In this document: piece after piece, positions 23,611-34,318 of the stretch
Layout of the letters: every line of letters starts with the position of its first letter
Numbering within the stretch: position 1 is the first letter of the stretch
NCBI GenBank assembly: GCA_963739975.1
Contig: CAVUCK010000005.1
Location: forward strand, 62,001-126,000
Origin: JALZMG01 sp963739975
Lineage (GTDB): Bacteria; Actinomycetota; Acidimicrobiia; Acidimicrobiales; Ilumatobacteraceae
Reading direction: 5' to 3'
DNA length: 64,000 nucleotides
The notes under the pieces: model-generated
What the model was told of the DNA's origin: nothing
Databases searched by the model: none
The model's input: only the letters and a program-made list of their open reading frames with translations
Position numbers and translations under genes: made by a program

Positions 23611-24812
23611 GCGTCGACTTCTCGCTCCTGTCGGCCTCGTTCCAGGACGACCCGTGGTCGACGTTCGCCGCGCTGCGCGCCCGCTGCCCGCTGCACCAGA
23701 CGGATCAGCCGGCGCCCCACTACACGCTGTCGCTCGAGACGGACGTGCGCGCCGTGCTGCGCAACGACGAGACGTGGTCGTCCCGCTTCGGCCCCGGCCT
23801 CGCCTACGCCGACCCGCAGGCTCCCAACGGCGTGCTCGTGTCCAGCGATCCGCCGCTGCACACCGATGAGCGGCTGGCGATCTCGCGCCTGTTCAAGCCG
23901 TCGGCGATCGAGGCGATGGGCCCCGACATCGAACGGTTGGTCGACGACCTCCTCGACGACCTGGCACCGCGAGGTGAGGGCGATCTCATCGGCGACCTGG
24001 CCATGCCGGTCCCGCTCACCGTGATGTGCTGGATGCTGGGCACGCCCGTCGCCGACATCGACAAGTTCCGATCCTGGGTGATGCCGATGGCCGAGGGGGT
24101 CAGCAGTCCCGACGGACGGCTCGTGCCGTACGTCGCCGACGCCTACCGCAACTTCCTCGCCTACTTCGGCGACCACATCGCCCGTCGCCAGGCCGCCGTC
24201 GAGACCGGCGACGACGTGCCGGACGACTTGCTGACACGGCTCCTCACCGTCGAGCGGGATGGTCGCCGCCTCAGTGGTCAGCAGGTGCTCGGCTTTTGCC
24301 AATTCCTGCTCGTCGCCGGCAGCGCCACCACGACGCTGCTGATCGGCAACGTCGTGCACCGCCTGCTCGAGCACCCCGAGCAGCTGGCGATGGTCCGCGC
24401 CGACCGGTCGCTGGTGCCGGCGGCGGTGGAGGAGAGCCTGCGCTTCGATGCGCCGGTCCACGGGCTGTTCCGCACACCCAGGTGTCCGGTCGAGCTGCAC
24501 GGTGCGACGGTTCCCGAAGACGCCAAGGTCCTGGTGCTGTTCGGCTCGGCCAACCGCGATCCAGCGGCGTGGCCCGACCCGGATCGGTTCGACATCACGC
24601 GGGACCTGGCCACGCTGAAGCGCAACTACGCGTTCGGCCACGGCATCCACTACTGCCTCGGCGCGCCGCTGGCGCGGCTCGAGGCGGCGGTCACGCTGAA
24701 CGCGATCCTCGACCGGTTGCCCGATCTGCGGTGCGCTGGCGAACCGGTTGGCGTCGCCGCCGCCGTGCTGCACGGGTTCGAGCGCTACCCGGTGGCCTGG
24801 ACCGCCGTTTGA
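23607..24812 (+). CDS. Cytochrome P450
   Basis: 401 aa. FGHGIHYCLGAPLAR gives the heme Cys at about residue 350; ESLRFDAPVHGLFRT holds the ExxR helix K; the I helix reads LLVAGSATTTLL, with Ser where many P450s have His or Glu and the conserved Thr present. It is a soluble class I bacterial P450 needing a ferredoxin and reductase, neither seen here. It overlaps the TetR stop by 4 bases. Two further P450s are at 31771-34243. Likely a hydroxylase on the pathway substrate; not identified. Confidence 0.9.
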   Translation: MSVDFSLLSASFQDDPWSTFAALRARCPLHQTDQPAPHYTLSLETDVRAVLRNDETWSSRFGPGLAYADPQAPNGVLVSSDPPLHTDERLAISRLFKPSAIEAMGPDIERLVDDLLDDLAPRGEGDLIGDLAMPVPLTVMCWMLGTPVADIDKFRSWVMPMAEGVSSPDGRLVPYVADAYRNFLAYFGDHIARRQAAVETGDDVPDDLLTRLLTVERDGRRLSGQQVLGFCQFLLVAGSATTTLLIGNVVHRLLEHPEQLAMVRADRSLVPAAVEESLRFDAPVHGLFRTPRCPVELHGATVPEDAKVLVLFGSANRDPAAWPDPDRFDITRDLATLKRNYAFGHGIHYCLGAPLARLEAAVTLNAILDRLPDLRCAGEPVGVAAAVLHGFERYPVAWTAV

Positions 24813-24825
24813 GCAGGTCGAGACC

Positions 24826-26769
<1,944 letters not shown>

Positions 26770-26777
26770 CCGCTGCC

Positions 26778-26783
26778 TAAGTT
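26778..26783 (+). promoter_or_regulatory. Leaderless -10 candidate TAAGTT
   Basis: TAAGTT ends eight bases before the GTG at 26792 with no SD between. It lies after the OYE stop, so the downstream genes may also be transcribed from here. Confidence 0.4.
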
Positions 26784-26791
26784 GGCAAGGC

Positions 26792-27952
26792 GTGAGCAGA
26801 CGTCTGACGAAGCTCGACGAACTGCCCCGGCACCAGCTCGGCCAGACGTTCGACGTCGTCGCCGACGGGTCACCCCACTGGAGCGACGGCTACTACTTCA
26901 CGATGGGTGACGACGACGGTCGGTACGCCTGGTTCATGGGGTTCCGGCTCCACGCCAACAACGATGTGCTCGACGCCTTCACCTGCGTGTCGGTCGACGA
27001 AGGCACCTCCGGCCGCCAGCACAACCTTCGCTGGTCGCGACGGCTGCGGCCGCGCATCGACGATCTCGACTGCGGTCCGTTCAGCGTCGAGATCCTCGAA
27101 GGCCTGCGCACGCTGCGCGTCCGCTGCGCCGACAACGACTACGGCCAGTCGTGCGACCTGACGTTCGACGGGTGGTGCCCGCCGTACAACGAGGACCACG
27201 TGCAGGTCGTCGTGAACGGCCGGCTGCAGAGCGACCGGTCCAACTACGACCAGTGCTGCCTGGTGTCCGGCTGGTTCGCCGTGCCCGGGGAGCGGGTCGA
27301 GGTCAACGGGTGGACGGGTGTGCGCGACCACTCGTGGGGCATCGGCAACCACACCGGCGGCCCGAGGTCACGGGCCGTTGCCCCACCGCCCGAACCGCTG
27401 ACCCCGCCCGGACTGCGCCAGTGGTGCGTGTTCCGGCTGCCCGACCGTTCGGTCTTCTGGCAGTTCCACCACCCCGGCGGCGACGGACCGCCGACGAAGT
27501 TCGAGAGCCGGTGCATGTACCCGTACGGCGACGAGCGGGAGTCGTTCGCCTACACCGCCGTCGACCACGACGTGGTGTTCGAGCAGGTCGCCGGCCGGCC
27601 CGTGGCGCGACTGAACGAGGGCGAGGTGCGCCTGACCCGCCCGGACGGCGGCGTCGAGCGGTACCGGATCGCGCCGATCTCCTACCCCGTCTACCTCCAG
27701 GGCGGGGGCTACTTCGCCGGCTTCGACGACGGCTTGGGGCGCGGCGTCTACCGGGGCGACGACCACCACGAGGGCGAGGTCTGGGAGATCGACCGGCTGA
27801 TCGGCATCGTCGAGCCGAAGGGCGTCAGCCTCGACCGCCGCCACTACGCCGAAGCGTGGGGGCGGTGCACCAACCTCGACGATCCGCACGACACCGGCAC
27901 CGGCCACCTGGAGTGCGTCGTGCTCGGCCCCTACGCTGGATTGCCCACATGA
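26792..27952 (+). CDS. Uncharacterised AttH/CrtC-like beta-barrel protein
   Basis: 386 aa, GTG start. Not a recognised enzyme. The sequence is beta-rich with repeated Trp/Gly/His motifs: HWSDGYYFTMGDDDGRYAWFMGFRLH, WCPPYNEDHVQVVVNGRL, GWFAVPGERVEVNGWTGVRDHSWGIGNHTGG and GGGYFAGFDDG. The RDHSWG and the beta propensity are found in AttH/CrtC-like lipocalin-fold proteins of actinobacteria (DUF7064/7065 type), whose function is unclear; some relatives are hydroxyneurosporene synthases. The stop overlaps the epimerase start (ATGA). A lipid or ring-binding role is a guess only. Confidence 0.5.
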   Translation: MSRRLTKLDELPRHQLGQTFDVVADGSPHWSDGYYFTMGDDDGRYAWFMGFRLHANNDVLDAFTCVSVDEGTSGRQHNLRWSRRLRPRIDDLDCGPFSVEILEGLRTLRVRCADNDYGQSCDLTFDGWCPPYNEDHVQVVVNGRLQSDRSNYDQCCLVSGWFAVPGERVEVNGWTGVRDHSWGIGNHTGGPRSRAVAPPPEPLTPPGLRQWCVFRLPDRSVFWQFHHPGGDGPPTKFESRCMYPYGDERESFAYTAVDHDVVFEQVAGRPVARLNEGEVRLTRPDGGVERYRIAPISYPVYLQGGGYFAGFDDGLGRGVYRGDDHHEGEVWEIDRLIGIVEPKGVSLDRRHYAEAWGRCTNLDDPHDTGTGHLECVVLGPYAGLPT

Positions 27953-28959
27953 ACTCGCTGGTCCTCGGCGGGTCCGTGTTCGTCGGCCGCCGGCTCGTCG
28001 ACGAGCTGCTCGCCCGTGGTCACGACGTCACCGTGCTCAACCGCGGGCGCACGGCCACGGACCTTCCCGCCGAGGTCGAACGGCTGGCCGCCGATCGCAC
28101 CGACGTCGACGCGATGCGCGCCGCGCTCGCCGGGCGTGACTGGGATGCCATCTACGACGTGTCCGGGTTCGTGATGGTCGCCGGCGGCGCCGACATCTCT
28201 GGGCTGCTCGACCTCGTGGATGGCCACGTCGGCCACTACGTCTACGTCAGCTCGATCATGGCCTACGACCAGTCGTGGAACGGCGTCGTCCCCTGGACGG
28301 AGGGTCAGCCGACCGATCAGAGCGGACCCGGGACGTACGGCGGGTTCAAGGCGATGGCCGAGGCAGCGATGCTGACCCGCCACGACGCCAGCGGGTTCCC
28401 GGTGTCCGTCGTGCGGCCGGCGGCGATCTACGGACCGCGCAACAACATCTACGACATGGAGACGCCGATGTTCGTGCGGCTCGTGCAGCGGCGCCCGATC
28501 CTGTTGCCGCACAGCGGGTTGGTCACCGCCTCGTACGGCCACGTCGACGATCTCTGCGCGCTGATGGTTGCCATGGTCGGTGTCGACGCGTCGATGGGGG
28601 AGGTCTTCAACGTCACCGCCGAGGCCGTCACGACGCGCCGCTACGTGGCCGAGCTGGCCTCGATCGTCGGGGTCGAGCCGGATGTCGTCGACGTCCCCGA
28701 TGCGGCGCTGGCCGACCTGCCGGCCGGCATCTTCGGCCACCTCTTCGGCTGGCGTCACCACGCCGTGCTGAGCATCGACAAAGCGCGGCACCTGCTCGGG
28801 TTCGACCCACGTTGGGACTTCCGCAACGGCCACGAGGACACCTACCGGTGGTTCCGGGATCAGGGGTGGCACGAGCTCGATGGCCCGTTGGCCGACCCGG
28901 TGTGGCGGGCCAGCTGGGACTTCGACGCCGAAGCCGCGGCTGCGGCGCGACTCCGATGA
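27949..28959 (+). CDS. NAD-dependent epimerase/dehydratase (extended SDR)
   Basis: 336 aa, ATG overlapping the previous stop. Rossmann start LVLGGSVFVGRRLVDELLARGHDVTVLNRGR (GGSxFxGR variant of GxxGxxG), a middle VYVSSIMAYDQS, YGGFKAMAE (Tyr-x3-Lys) and VVRPAAIYGPRNN. The C-terminus DKARHLLGFDPRWDFRNGHEDTYRWF is typical of atypical extended SDRs. The family includes sugar-nucleotide epimerases and 3beta-HSD-like enzymes. In this cluster a 3beta-hydroxysteroid-dehydrogenase-like or dehydratase role is more likely than sugar metabolism, but not shown. Confidence 0.83.
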   Translation: MNSLVLGGSVFVGRRLVDELLARGHDVTVLNRGRTATDLPAEVERLAADRTDVDAMRAALAGRDWDAIYDVSGFVMVAGGADISGLLDLVDGHVGHYVYVSSIMAYDQSWNGVVPWTEGQPTDQSGPGTYGGFKAMAEAAMLTRHDASGFPVSVVRPAAIYGPRNNIYDMETPMFVRLVQRRPILLPHSGLVTASYGHVDDLCALMVAMVGVDASMGEVFNVTAEAVTTRRYVAELASIVGVEPDVVDVPDAALADLPAGIFGHLFGWRHHAVLSIDKARHLLGFDPRWDFRNGHEDTYRWFRDQGWHELDGPLADPVWRASWDFDAEAAAAARLR

Positions 28960-29357
28960 TCGACCGCGTGTCCGACGAGGCCGTCGCCGCCTCCATCGCT
29001 CCGGCGCTGCGGGTGATCTACGCCGGCGGCGAGTGGGGCCGGCAGGTCAACGCCCAGCTCCTGGCCCTCGTCGAGTACACGGCCGGGCGCGAGCCAGATC
29101 GCCGGCCGGCGCGGTCGCGAGCGTTGCTCGCTGCGCTGCACACGCTCACGGGCAACCCGCTGGTGCCCGACGAGGGCGGGCCCGAGGAGCGTGCCGCCAC
29201 CGCGCTGGCCGCGGCCGTCGGGCGATCAGACGACGACGGCGACGCCGCGGCCGTGCGCGCCGAGCTGCGCCCGGTCCTCGTCGCCGAGCTCGACGACGAG
29301 CTGTCGTCGACGATGGTGCTGATGGACGGCTTCCGCGGCCGGGTGCGCGATGCGTGA
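28956..29357 (+). CDS. Uncharacterised small helical protein paired with an APH kinase
   Basis: 133 aa, ATG overlapping the epimerase stop; its stop overlaps the kinase start by 8 bases. Acidic, helical and without a known domain. It has an opening SDEAVAASIAPALRVIYAG, a middle NAQLLALVEYTAG and an end LRPVLVAELDDELSSTMVLMDGFRGR. The protein at 14564 next to the other APH kinase is of similar size and pattern. The double overlap suggests tight stoichiometry with the kinase. Function unknown. Confidence 0.6.
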   Translation: MIDRVSDEAVAASIAPALRVIYAGGEWGRQVNAQLLALVEYTAGREPDRRPARSRALLAALHTLTGNPLVPDEGGPEERAATALAAAVGRSDDDGDAAAVRAELRPVLVAELDDELSSTMVLMDGFRGRVRDA

Positions 29358-30294
29358 CGCGCTGCTGCGGTGGATGGGCCGTCAGCTGGGCGTCGACCCG
29401 TCCGGGGCCTGGGTGGAGCGCATCGGCACCGGTCACTCGCGGGCGATGTACCGGGTGACCATGGTCGGCGGCGGCCGCTACGTCGTGCGGGTCGAGCAGG
29501 GTGGCGTGTTCGGGACGTCGGGGGCCGAGGAGGCGCGGGTGATGCGCAGCCTGCACGCCATCGGCTTCCCCGTCGCCCGCATCGTCGCCTCCGAGCCGTC
29601 CGGCACGGTCATCGGCCAGCCGTTCTTCGTGATGTCCCACCTCGACGTCGGCGCCGTGCCGGAGGACGAGCGGATGGTCGACGACCGGACCGCCGCGGCG
29701 TTCGTGGCGACGCTGCACCGGTTGCACCAGGTCGAGCTGTCGGGCATCGAGTTCGATCTCGTCCCGGCCACGCCGTCGCACGCCACGCCGATGCAGGTGG
29801 AGCGATGGCGGTCCGTGTACCGGTCGTCCACGGCGACACCGATCCCGCTGCTCGAGGAGGCGGCGGCCTGGCTGGTGCACCACGCGCCGCCACTCGACCG
29901 GCTGTCGGTCGTCCACGGCGACGCGGGTCCGGGCAACTTCGTCCACGACGCGGGGCGGATCGTGGCGCTGACCGACTTCGAGTTCACCCACCTCGGCGAT
30001 CCCGCCGAGGACTGGTCGTTCTGCCTGTCGATGCGCGGGGCGCGGACGATGCCTCGGGAACGGTGGCTGGCGCTGTTCGCCGAGCACGCCGGCATCTCGA
30101 TGACCGACGAGCGGTGGAGGTACTGGGAGGCGTTCAACCTGTTCAAGGGCGCCTGCGCCAACCGGACCTGCCTCGGCCTGTTCGAGCGCGGCGTCAACCG
30201 GGCGCCGAACATGGCGATCATCGGCACGACCCTGCACCAGGTGTTCCTGCGCCGGTTGGTCGACGTCGTGCACGGCGTAGGTTCGGCCGGATGA
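29350..30294 (+). CDS. APH-type phosphotransferase family protein
   Basis: 314 aa. Glycine loop region GTGHSRAMYRV, the Brenner motif VVHGDAGPGNFVHD and LTDFEFTHLGDPAEDW with the metal-binding Asp. It is a complete APH/choline-kinase-fold protein, a paralogue in kind of the one at 15018. It overlaps the helical protein by 8 bases upstream and the aldo/keto reductase by 4 downstream. As family knowledge, ACAD10/11-like kinases phosphorylate hydroxyacyl-CoA; that may apply here. Confidence 0.84.
   Translation: MRDALLRWMGRQLGVDPSGAWVERIGTGHSRAMYRVTMVGGGRYVVRVEQGGVFGTSGAEEARVMRSLHAIGFPVARIVASEPSGTVIGQPFFVMSHLDVGAVPEDERMVDDRTAAAFVATLHRLHQVELSGIEFDLVPATPSHATPMQVERWRSVYRSSTATPIPLLEEAAAWLVHHAPPLDRLSVVHGDAGPGNFVHDAGRIVALTDFEFTHLGDPAEDWSFCLSMRGARTMPRERWLALFAEHAGISMTDERWRYWEAFNLFKGACANRTCLGLFERGVNRAPNMAIIGTTLHQVFLRRLVDVVHGVGSAG
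30278..30283 (+). promoter_or_regulatory. Leaderless -10 candidate TAGGTT (with TTGGTC -35)
   Basis: TAGGTT lies seven bases before the ATG at 30291; TTGGTC at 30256-30261 is 16 bases further upstream. It is inside the kinase 3' end, so it would be an internal promoter. The same hexamer and spacing occur at 34899. Confidence 0.45.
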
Positions 30295-31265
30295 AGGAAC
30301 GCAACCTCGGCGACGGGCTCGTCGTCTCCTCGATCGGCCTCGGGTGCATGTCGATGTCGGCCGTCTACGGCGCCGGCGACGAACCGGCGGCGATGGAGGC
30401 GGTCGACACCGCGCTTGAGCTGGGGATCACGTTCTTCGACACCGCCGACGTCTACGGGCTGACCGACAACGAGCGGATCGTGGGCAACGCGCTGCGGTCC
30501 CGGCGCGACGACGTGGTCATCGCCACCAAGTTCGGCATCCAGGTCGCTGCCGATGGCAGCCGGTCGGTCAGCGGTCGGCCCGAGTACGTCCGCCAGGCGT
30601 GCGACGCGTCGCTCGGCCGGCTCGGCGTCGACGTGATCGACCTCTACTACCAGCATCGCGTGGACACCACGACACCGATCGAGGAGACGTGGGGGGCGAT
30701 GGCCGAGCTGGTGACGGCGGGCAAGGTCCGTCACCTCGGGATCTCCGAGCCGTCGGCCGAGTCGTTGCGGCGGGCCGCGTCCGTGCATCAGATCGCCGCG
30801 CTGCAGAACGAATGGTCGCTGTGGAGCCGGGACGTCGAGGGCGAGATCGTGCCGCTGTGCCGGGAGCTGGGCATCGCCATCGTGCCGTACAGCCCACTCG
30901 GGCGGGGGTTCCTCACCGGTCAGATCAAGACGCCCGAGGATCTCGCCGAGTTCGACTTCCGGCGCGGCAGCCCGCGGTTCGAGGGCGAGAACTTCCAGCG
31001 CAACCTGGACCTGGTGGCGGAGATCGGGCGGATCGCCGACGACAAGGGCGTGACGCCGGCCCAGCTGGCGTTGGCGTGGCTGCTCGCCCAGGGTGACGAT
31101 GTGGTGCCGATCCCGGGCACGAAGCGGGCGGCGCGGGTGGCCGAGAACGCCGGCGCCGCGGCGATCGAGCTGACGCCCGATGACCTCGCCCGGATCGATG
31201 CGGTGTCACCGGTCGGGGCCGCGGCCGGCGATCGCTATCCCGACATGTCCTGGGTCAACCGCTGA
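30291..31265 (+). CDS. Aldo/keto reductase
   Basis: 324 aa, ATG overlapping the kinase stop by 4. AKR13-like: LGDGLVVSSIGLGCMSMSAVYG, GITFFDTADVYGLTDNERIVG (catalytic Asp and Tyr), IATKFGIQ (Lys) and IDLYYQHRVD (His). C-terminal VPIPGTKRAARVAENAGAA is the NADPH-binding loop. It probably reduces or oxidises a carbonyl/alcohol with NADP(H). Followed after 21 bases by a SnoaL-like gene. Substrate unknown. Confidence 0.9.
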   Translation: MKERNLGDGLVVSSIGLGCMSMSAVYGAGDEPAAMEAVDTALELGITFFDTADVYGLTDNERIVGNALRSRRDDVVIATKFGIQVAADGSRSVSGRPEYVRQACDASLGRLGVDVIDLYYQHRVDTTTPIEETWGAMAELVTAGKVRHLGISEPSAESLRRAASVHQIAALQNEWSLWSRDVEGEIVPLCRELGIAIVPYSPLGRGFLTGQIKTPEDLAEFDFRRGSPRFEGENFQRNLDLVAEIGRIADDKGVTPAQLALAWLLAQGDDVVPIPGTKRAARVAENAGAAAIELTPDDLARIDAVSPVGAAAGDRYPDMSWVNR

Positions 31266-31286
31266 CGATCTGCGACGATCGCCGCC

Positions 31287-31703
31287 ATGAGCGACGACTC
31301 CCGGATCCAGCTGGCCACCGATCTGTTCGCGGCGTGGAGCAGCGGTGACGCCGACCGTCCCGAGCCGTATCTGGCTCCCGATGCGGTGCTGTACGACATC
31401 GTCGGCGGCGAGCACACGGGGTGGCCGGCGATCCGCGACTTCTTCGCCACGGGCATCGTCGTGTGGCCCGACCTGCAGCTGATCCCGGACCAGTTCTGGA
31501 CCAGCGACGACGGCGTGGCGCTGAGCTGGGTGATGAGCGCCACCGTGACCGACGCCTCCGCCGGGCGTCTCGGCCAGGACGCGGTCGGCAAGCAGTGGGA
31601 GAGCGAGGGCATGACGTGGCTGCGCGTCCGCGACGGCGTCGTTGTCCGCGAGGTCGACTACCACGACAGCGGCGCCGTCGCCCGGTCCCTCGGCCGGGCC
31701 TGA
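31287..31703 (+). CDS. SnoaL-like (NTF2 fold) protein
   Basis: 138 aa. SRIQLATDLFAAWSSGDADRPEPYLAPDAVLYDIVGG, HTGWPAIRDFFATGIVVWPDLQ and TWLRVRDGVVVREVDYHDSG match the SnoaL polyketide-cyclase-like subgroup (shorter than SnoaL_4). The last plus gene before a perfect palindrome and the convergent P450 pair. Possible ring isomerase or dehydratase; substrate unknown. Confidence 0.82.
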   Translation: MSDDSRIQLATDLFAAWSSGDADRPEPYLAPDAVLYDIVGGEHTGWPAIRDFFATGIVVWPDLQLIPDQFWTSDDGVALSWVMSATVTDASAGRLGQDAVGKQWESEGMTWLRVRDGVVVREVDYHDSGAVARSLGRA

Positions 31704-31719
31704 CGCGATTCCGTGGCGC

Positions 31720-31745
31720 GATTGCCGACAGATCTGTCGGCAATC
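31720..31745. terminator. Perfect 26-bp palindrome at a convergent junction
   Basis: GATTGCCGACAGA (31720-31732) is matched perfectly in inverse with no loop. It lies between the SnoaL-like and P450 stops and could terminate both transcripts. No poly-T follows on the plus strand within 10 bases. Confidence 0.7.
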
Positions 31746-31770
31746 CTTGCTCAGAATCCGAAATGGGGGG

Positions 31771-33009
31771 TCAGCGGGGGGTGACCTCGAGGTGGAGGTG
31801 CTTGAGGGCGCGGAGGACGAAGTTGGGGTGGTGGCGGAAGTCGTTGGCGCCCTCGACGAACGAGAGGTCGGCGACCCGGTCGACGAGCGCCCGGAACCCG
31901 ATGTTCAGCTCGCGGCGGGCCAGCGGGGCACCGAGGCAGTGGTGGGTGCCGAACCCGAACGCCAGGTGCTGGCGGACGTTGCCGCGATCCAGGTCGAAGT
32001 CGGCCGGGCACTCGAACCGTGACTCGTCGCGGTTGGCCGATCCCCACCGGATGTTGAGGATCGAACCGGCCGGGATCGTGACGCCACCGAGCTCGACGTC
32101 GACCGCCGTCGAGCGGAACAGCCCCTGCACCGGGCTCTCCAGGCGCAGCACCTCCTCGGCCAGCAGCGGCACGTAGCGGTCGGGATCGCTCGTCACCTGG
32201 GCCCACGCCTCGGGGTGGGCGGCGAGCAGTCGGGCGCCCTCGGACAGGGCGTTGGTCGTCGTCTCGGACCCGCCGACGAACGTGTCGGCCATCATCTCGG
32301 CGTGCAGCTCGTTGTCGTTCAGCGGGCGGCCCCACTCGGGGATCTCCGTGTTGACGAGGTCTGACAGCAGCGTGTCGTCGGGCTCACGACGGAGCCGCTC
32401 GAAGACCGGCTGGAAGTAGTGCTGGGCCTCGATCTCCTGCTCCGTCGACCAGACCATCTCCTCCTCGGTCTGCATCATCCCGAGGCGCTGCACCCAGGCA
32501 TCGGTCCACGCCTTGATCTGCCAGATGTCCTCCTCCCGGGCGCCCATCTGCTTGCCGATCACGATCAGCGGCAGCGGCACGGCGAACTGGCCGACCCACT
32601 CGCACCTTCCGGTGCCGATGAACTCGTCGATGAGGCGGTGGGCGAGGTCGGTGATGTAGCCGTCGAGCTCGGCGATGCGGGCCGGCCGGAAGGCGTGGTC
32701 GAACAACCGCCGCATTTGGCGGTGGTTGGGGTCGTCACGCCCGGCCAGCGTGGCCGACGGCACCCACCCCTTGTCCTCGTAGATGGCCTTGATCCGCGTT
32801 GCGCGGGGGTCGACCTTCCTGCGGTCCCGGGCGCTGGGGAACCGCTCGGGGTCGGTGACGATCGCCTTGATGTCGTCGTACCGGGTGATCACCCACATGC
32901 CCGTTCGCGGCTCCTGCCACGCCGGCGCCTCGGCGCGCAGCGTGGCGTACGCGTCGTACGGGCAGTCCGAGATGTCCGGGTCGAACAGATCGATGTCGAT
33001 GTCAGCCAC
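31771..33009 (-). CDS. Cytochrome P450
   Basis: 412 aa, GTG start overlapping the upstream P450 stop by 8 bases. Heme motif FGFGTHHCLGAPLAR (Cys about residue 358), helix I FVGGSETTTNALS (Gly-Gly-Ser-Glu-Thr-Thr), helix K EEVLRLESPVQGLFR. The N-terminus DIDLFDPDISDCPYDAYATLRAEAP is the usual start for CYP125/CYP142-like and related actinobacterial families. A class I hydroxylase with an unknown redox partner. Tandem with a second P450, so two successive hydroxylations of one substrate are plausible. Confidence 0.9.
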   Translation of the reverse strand: MADIDIDLFDPDISDCPYDAYATLRAEAPAWQEPRTGMWVITRYDDIKAIVTDPERFPSARDRRKVDPRATRIKAIYEDKGWVPSATLAGRDDPNHRQMRRLFDHAFRPARIAELDGYITDLAHRLIDEFIGTGRCEWVGQFAVPLPLIVIGKQMGAREEDIWQIKAWTDAWVQRLGMMQTEEEMVWSTEQEIEAQHYFQPVFERLRREPDDTLLSDLVNTEIPEWGRPLNDNELHAEMMADTFVGGSETTTNALSEGARLLAAHPEAWAQVTSDPDRYVPLLAEEVLRLESPVQGLFRSTAVDVELGGVTIPAGSILNIRWGSANRDESRFECPADFDLDRGNVRQHLAFGFGTHHCLGAPLARRELNIGFRALVDRVADLSFVEGANDFRHHPNFVLRALKHLHLEVTPR

Positions 33010-34243
33010 GGACCCCCTCCCAGGCCGATCGTTCGCTCGCGCTTCGCGGCTCGCTCACCCAGCGGACGGGCAACGACTTGCGGCCCCACAGGAATGGTGA
33101 CGGGACCCGGGTCGGCTCACCGTCGAGGCGCAGGCTCGGAAGGCGGGCCGCCAGCTCCTCGATGGCGACGCGCGCCGTCAACCGGGCGAGGTGGGCGCCG
33201 AGGCAGTGGTGGATGCCCCAGCTGAACGAGTAGTGCTTGCGAGTCTGGAGCAGCGGGCGGTCGACGACGAACTCGTCGGGCCGGTCCGGGAAGCGCTGCT
33301 CGTCGCGGTTGGCCGATGCGTACAGCACCATGACCTTGGCGCCGGCAGCGATGTCCACCTCGGCGACCGACTCGGGCTCGTTGGGCGTGCGACACAACCC
33401 GAGCACGGGTGGATCGAAGCGCAGGCTCTCCTCGACGGCGTTGGGGATCAGCGTTGGGTCGGCGACGACCCGGTCCCAGCGCCCCGGCACGTCCTCGAGC
33501 AGTCGCCACACGCAGTTGGTGATCAGCGACGTGGTCGTCTCGTGGCCGGCGATCAACAGTTGGTTGACCATGTTCACCAGCTCGCCGAGCGGCATCCGCT
33601 GACCGTCGGCGGTGTACTCGTCGACGGCCAGGTGGGTCAGCAGGCCGGGCGGTTTGTCGATGCCGGCGTCGGCGGCCCGGCGTCGACGTTCGATCTCAGT
33701 GGTGGTGAACGCGCTCAGCTCGTGGCGGGCCCGGCGACCCTTCTCCGGGTAGGCCATCGACACGACCATCTCGTCGGCCCACTCGAGGAAGCGGTCCCGG
33801 TCGTCGAGGTCGATGCCGAGGATGGCGCAGAAGCTGGTCACGGGCAGCGGCAGGGCGACGTCGCCGTACAGCTCGGCCCGCCCGACCGGGCGGACCGCCT
33901 CGATCAGCTCGGACGTGACGTCGCGGATCGCCGGCTCGAGCTGGGCGACGGCCGTTGGGCCGAACCAGTCGCGGGCGAACTTGCGCCGCCGCGTGTGCTC
34001 AGGCGGGTCGTCGTGCTGCATGTCGCCGGCGCCGCTGGAGCTGTAGGAGATGCCGGGGCCCTTGGTGTTCGACCAATGCGCCGGGTCGACGAGGATGCGG
34101 TGGACGTCGGCGGCGCGGCTGATCGAGTACAGCGCCCGGCCGTCCACCTCGGCCCGGTGGACCGGGCACTCGGCGCGCAGCCGGGCGTACGCCGGCGCCG
34201 GATCGGCCAGCACGTCCGGGTCGGTCACCGAGTAGTCGATCAC
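33002..34243 (-). CDS. Cytochrome P450
   Basis: 413 aa, GTG start at 34243. Heme loop FSWGIHHCLGAHLAR (Cys about residue 347) has Trp in place of the common Gly after Ser. Helix I is LLIAGHETTTSLI; helix K EESLRFDPPVLGLCRT. The last 17 residues (SEPRSASERSAWEGVRG) come from a CGCTCG-rich tract that also appears in intergenic regions, so the C-terminus may be a recent read-in. Separated by family P4b repeat from the SnoaL-like gene upstream (34319). Confidence 0.89.
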   Translation of the reverse strand: MIDYSVTDPDVLADPAPAYARLRAECPVHRAEVDGRALYSISRAADVHRILVDPAHWSNTKGPGISYSSSGAGDMQHDDPPEHTRRRKFARDWFGPTAVAQLEPAIRDVTSELIEAVRPVGRAELYGDVALPLPVTSFCAILGIDLDDRDRFLEWADEMVVSMAYPEKGRRARHELSAFTTTEIERRRRAADAGIDKPPGLLTHLAVDEYTADGQRMPLGELVNMVNQLLIAGHETTTSLITNCVWRLLEDVPGRWDRVVADPTLIPNAVEESLRFDPPVLGLCRTPNEPESVAEVDIAAGAKVMVLYASANRDEQRFPDRPDEFVVDRPLLQTRKHYSFSWGIHHCLGAHLARLTARVAIEELAARLPSLRLDGEPTRVPSPFLWGRKSLPVRWVSEPRSASERSAWEGVRG

Positions 34244-34266
34244 CCGCCGATGATGCCCGACGACAT

Positions 34267-34318
34267 CGTTTACGTCCGGATCGTGGTCACCTCGGTAACC
34301 AAAATCCGGACCTAAACC
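34267..34318. repeat. Inverted repeat, family P4, second copy
   Basis: 25-nt arms (34267-34291 and 34294-34318) with five mismatches. Closest matches to the 19353 copy are GTTTACGTCCGGAT on the left and GGTAACCAAAATCCGGAC on the right. Here it lies between two minus genes, ending exactly at the SnoaL-like stop (34319). Confidence 0.85.
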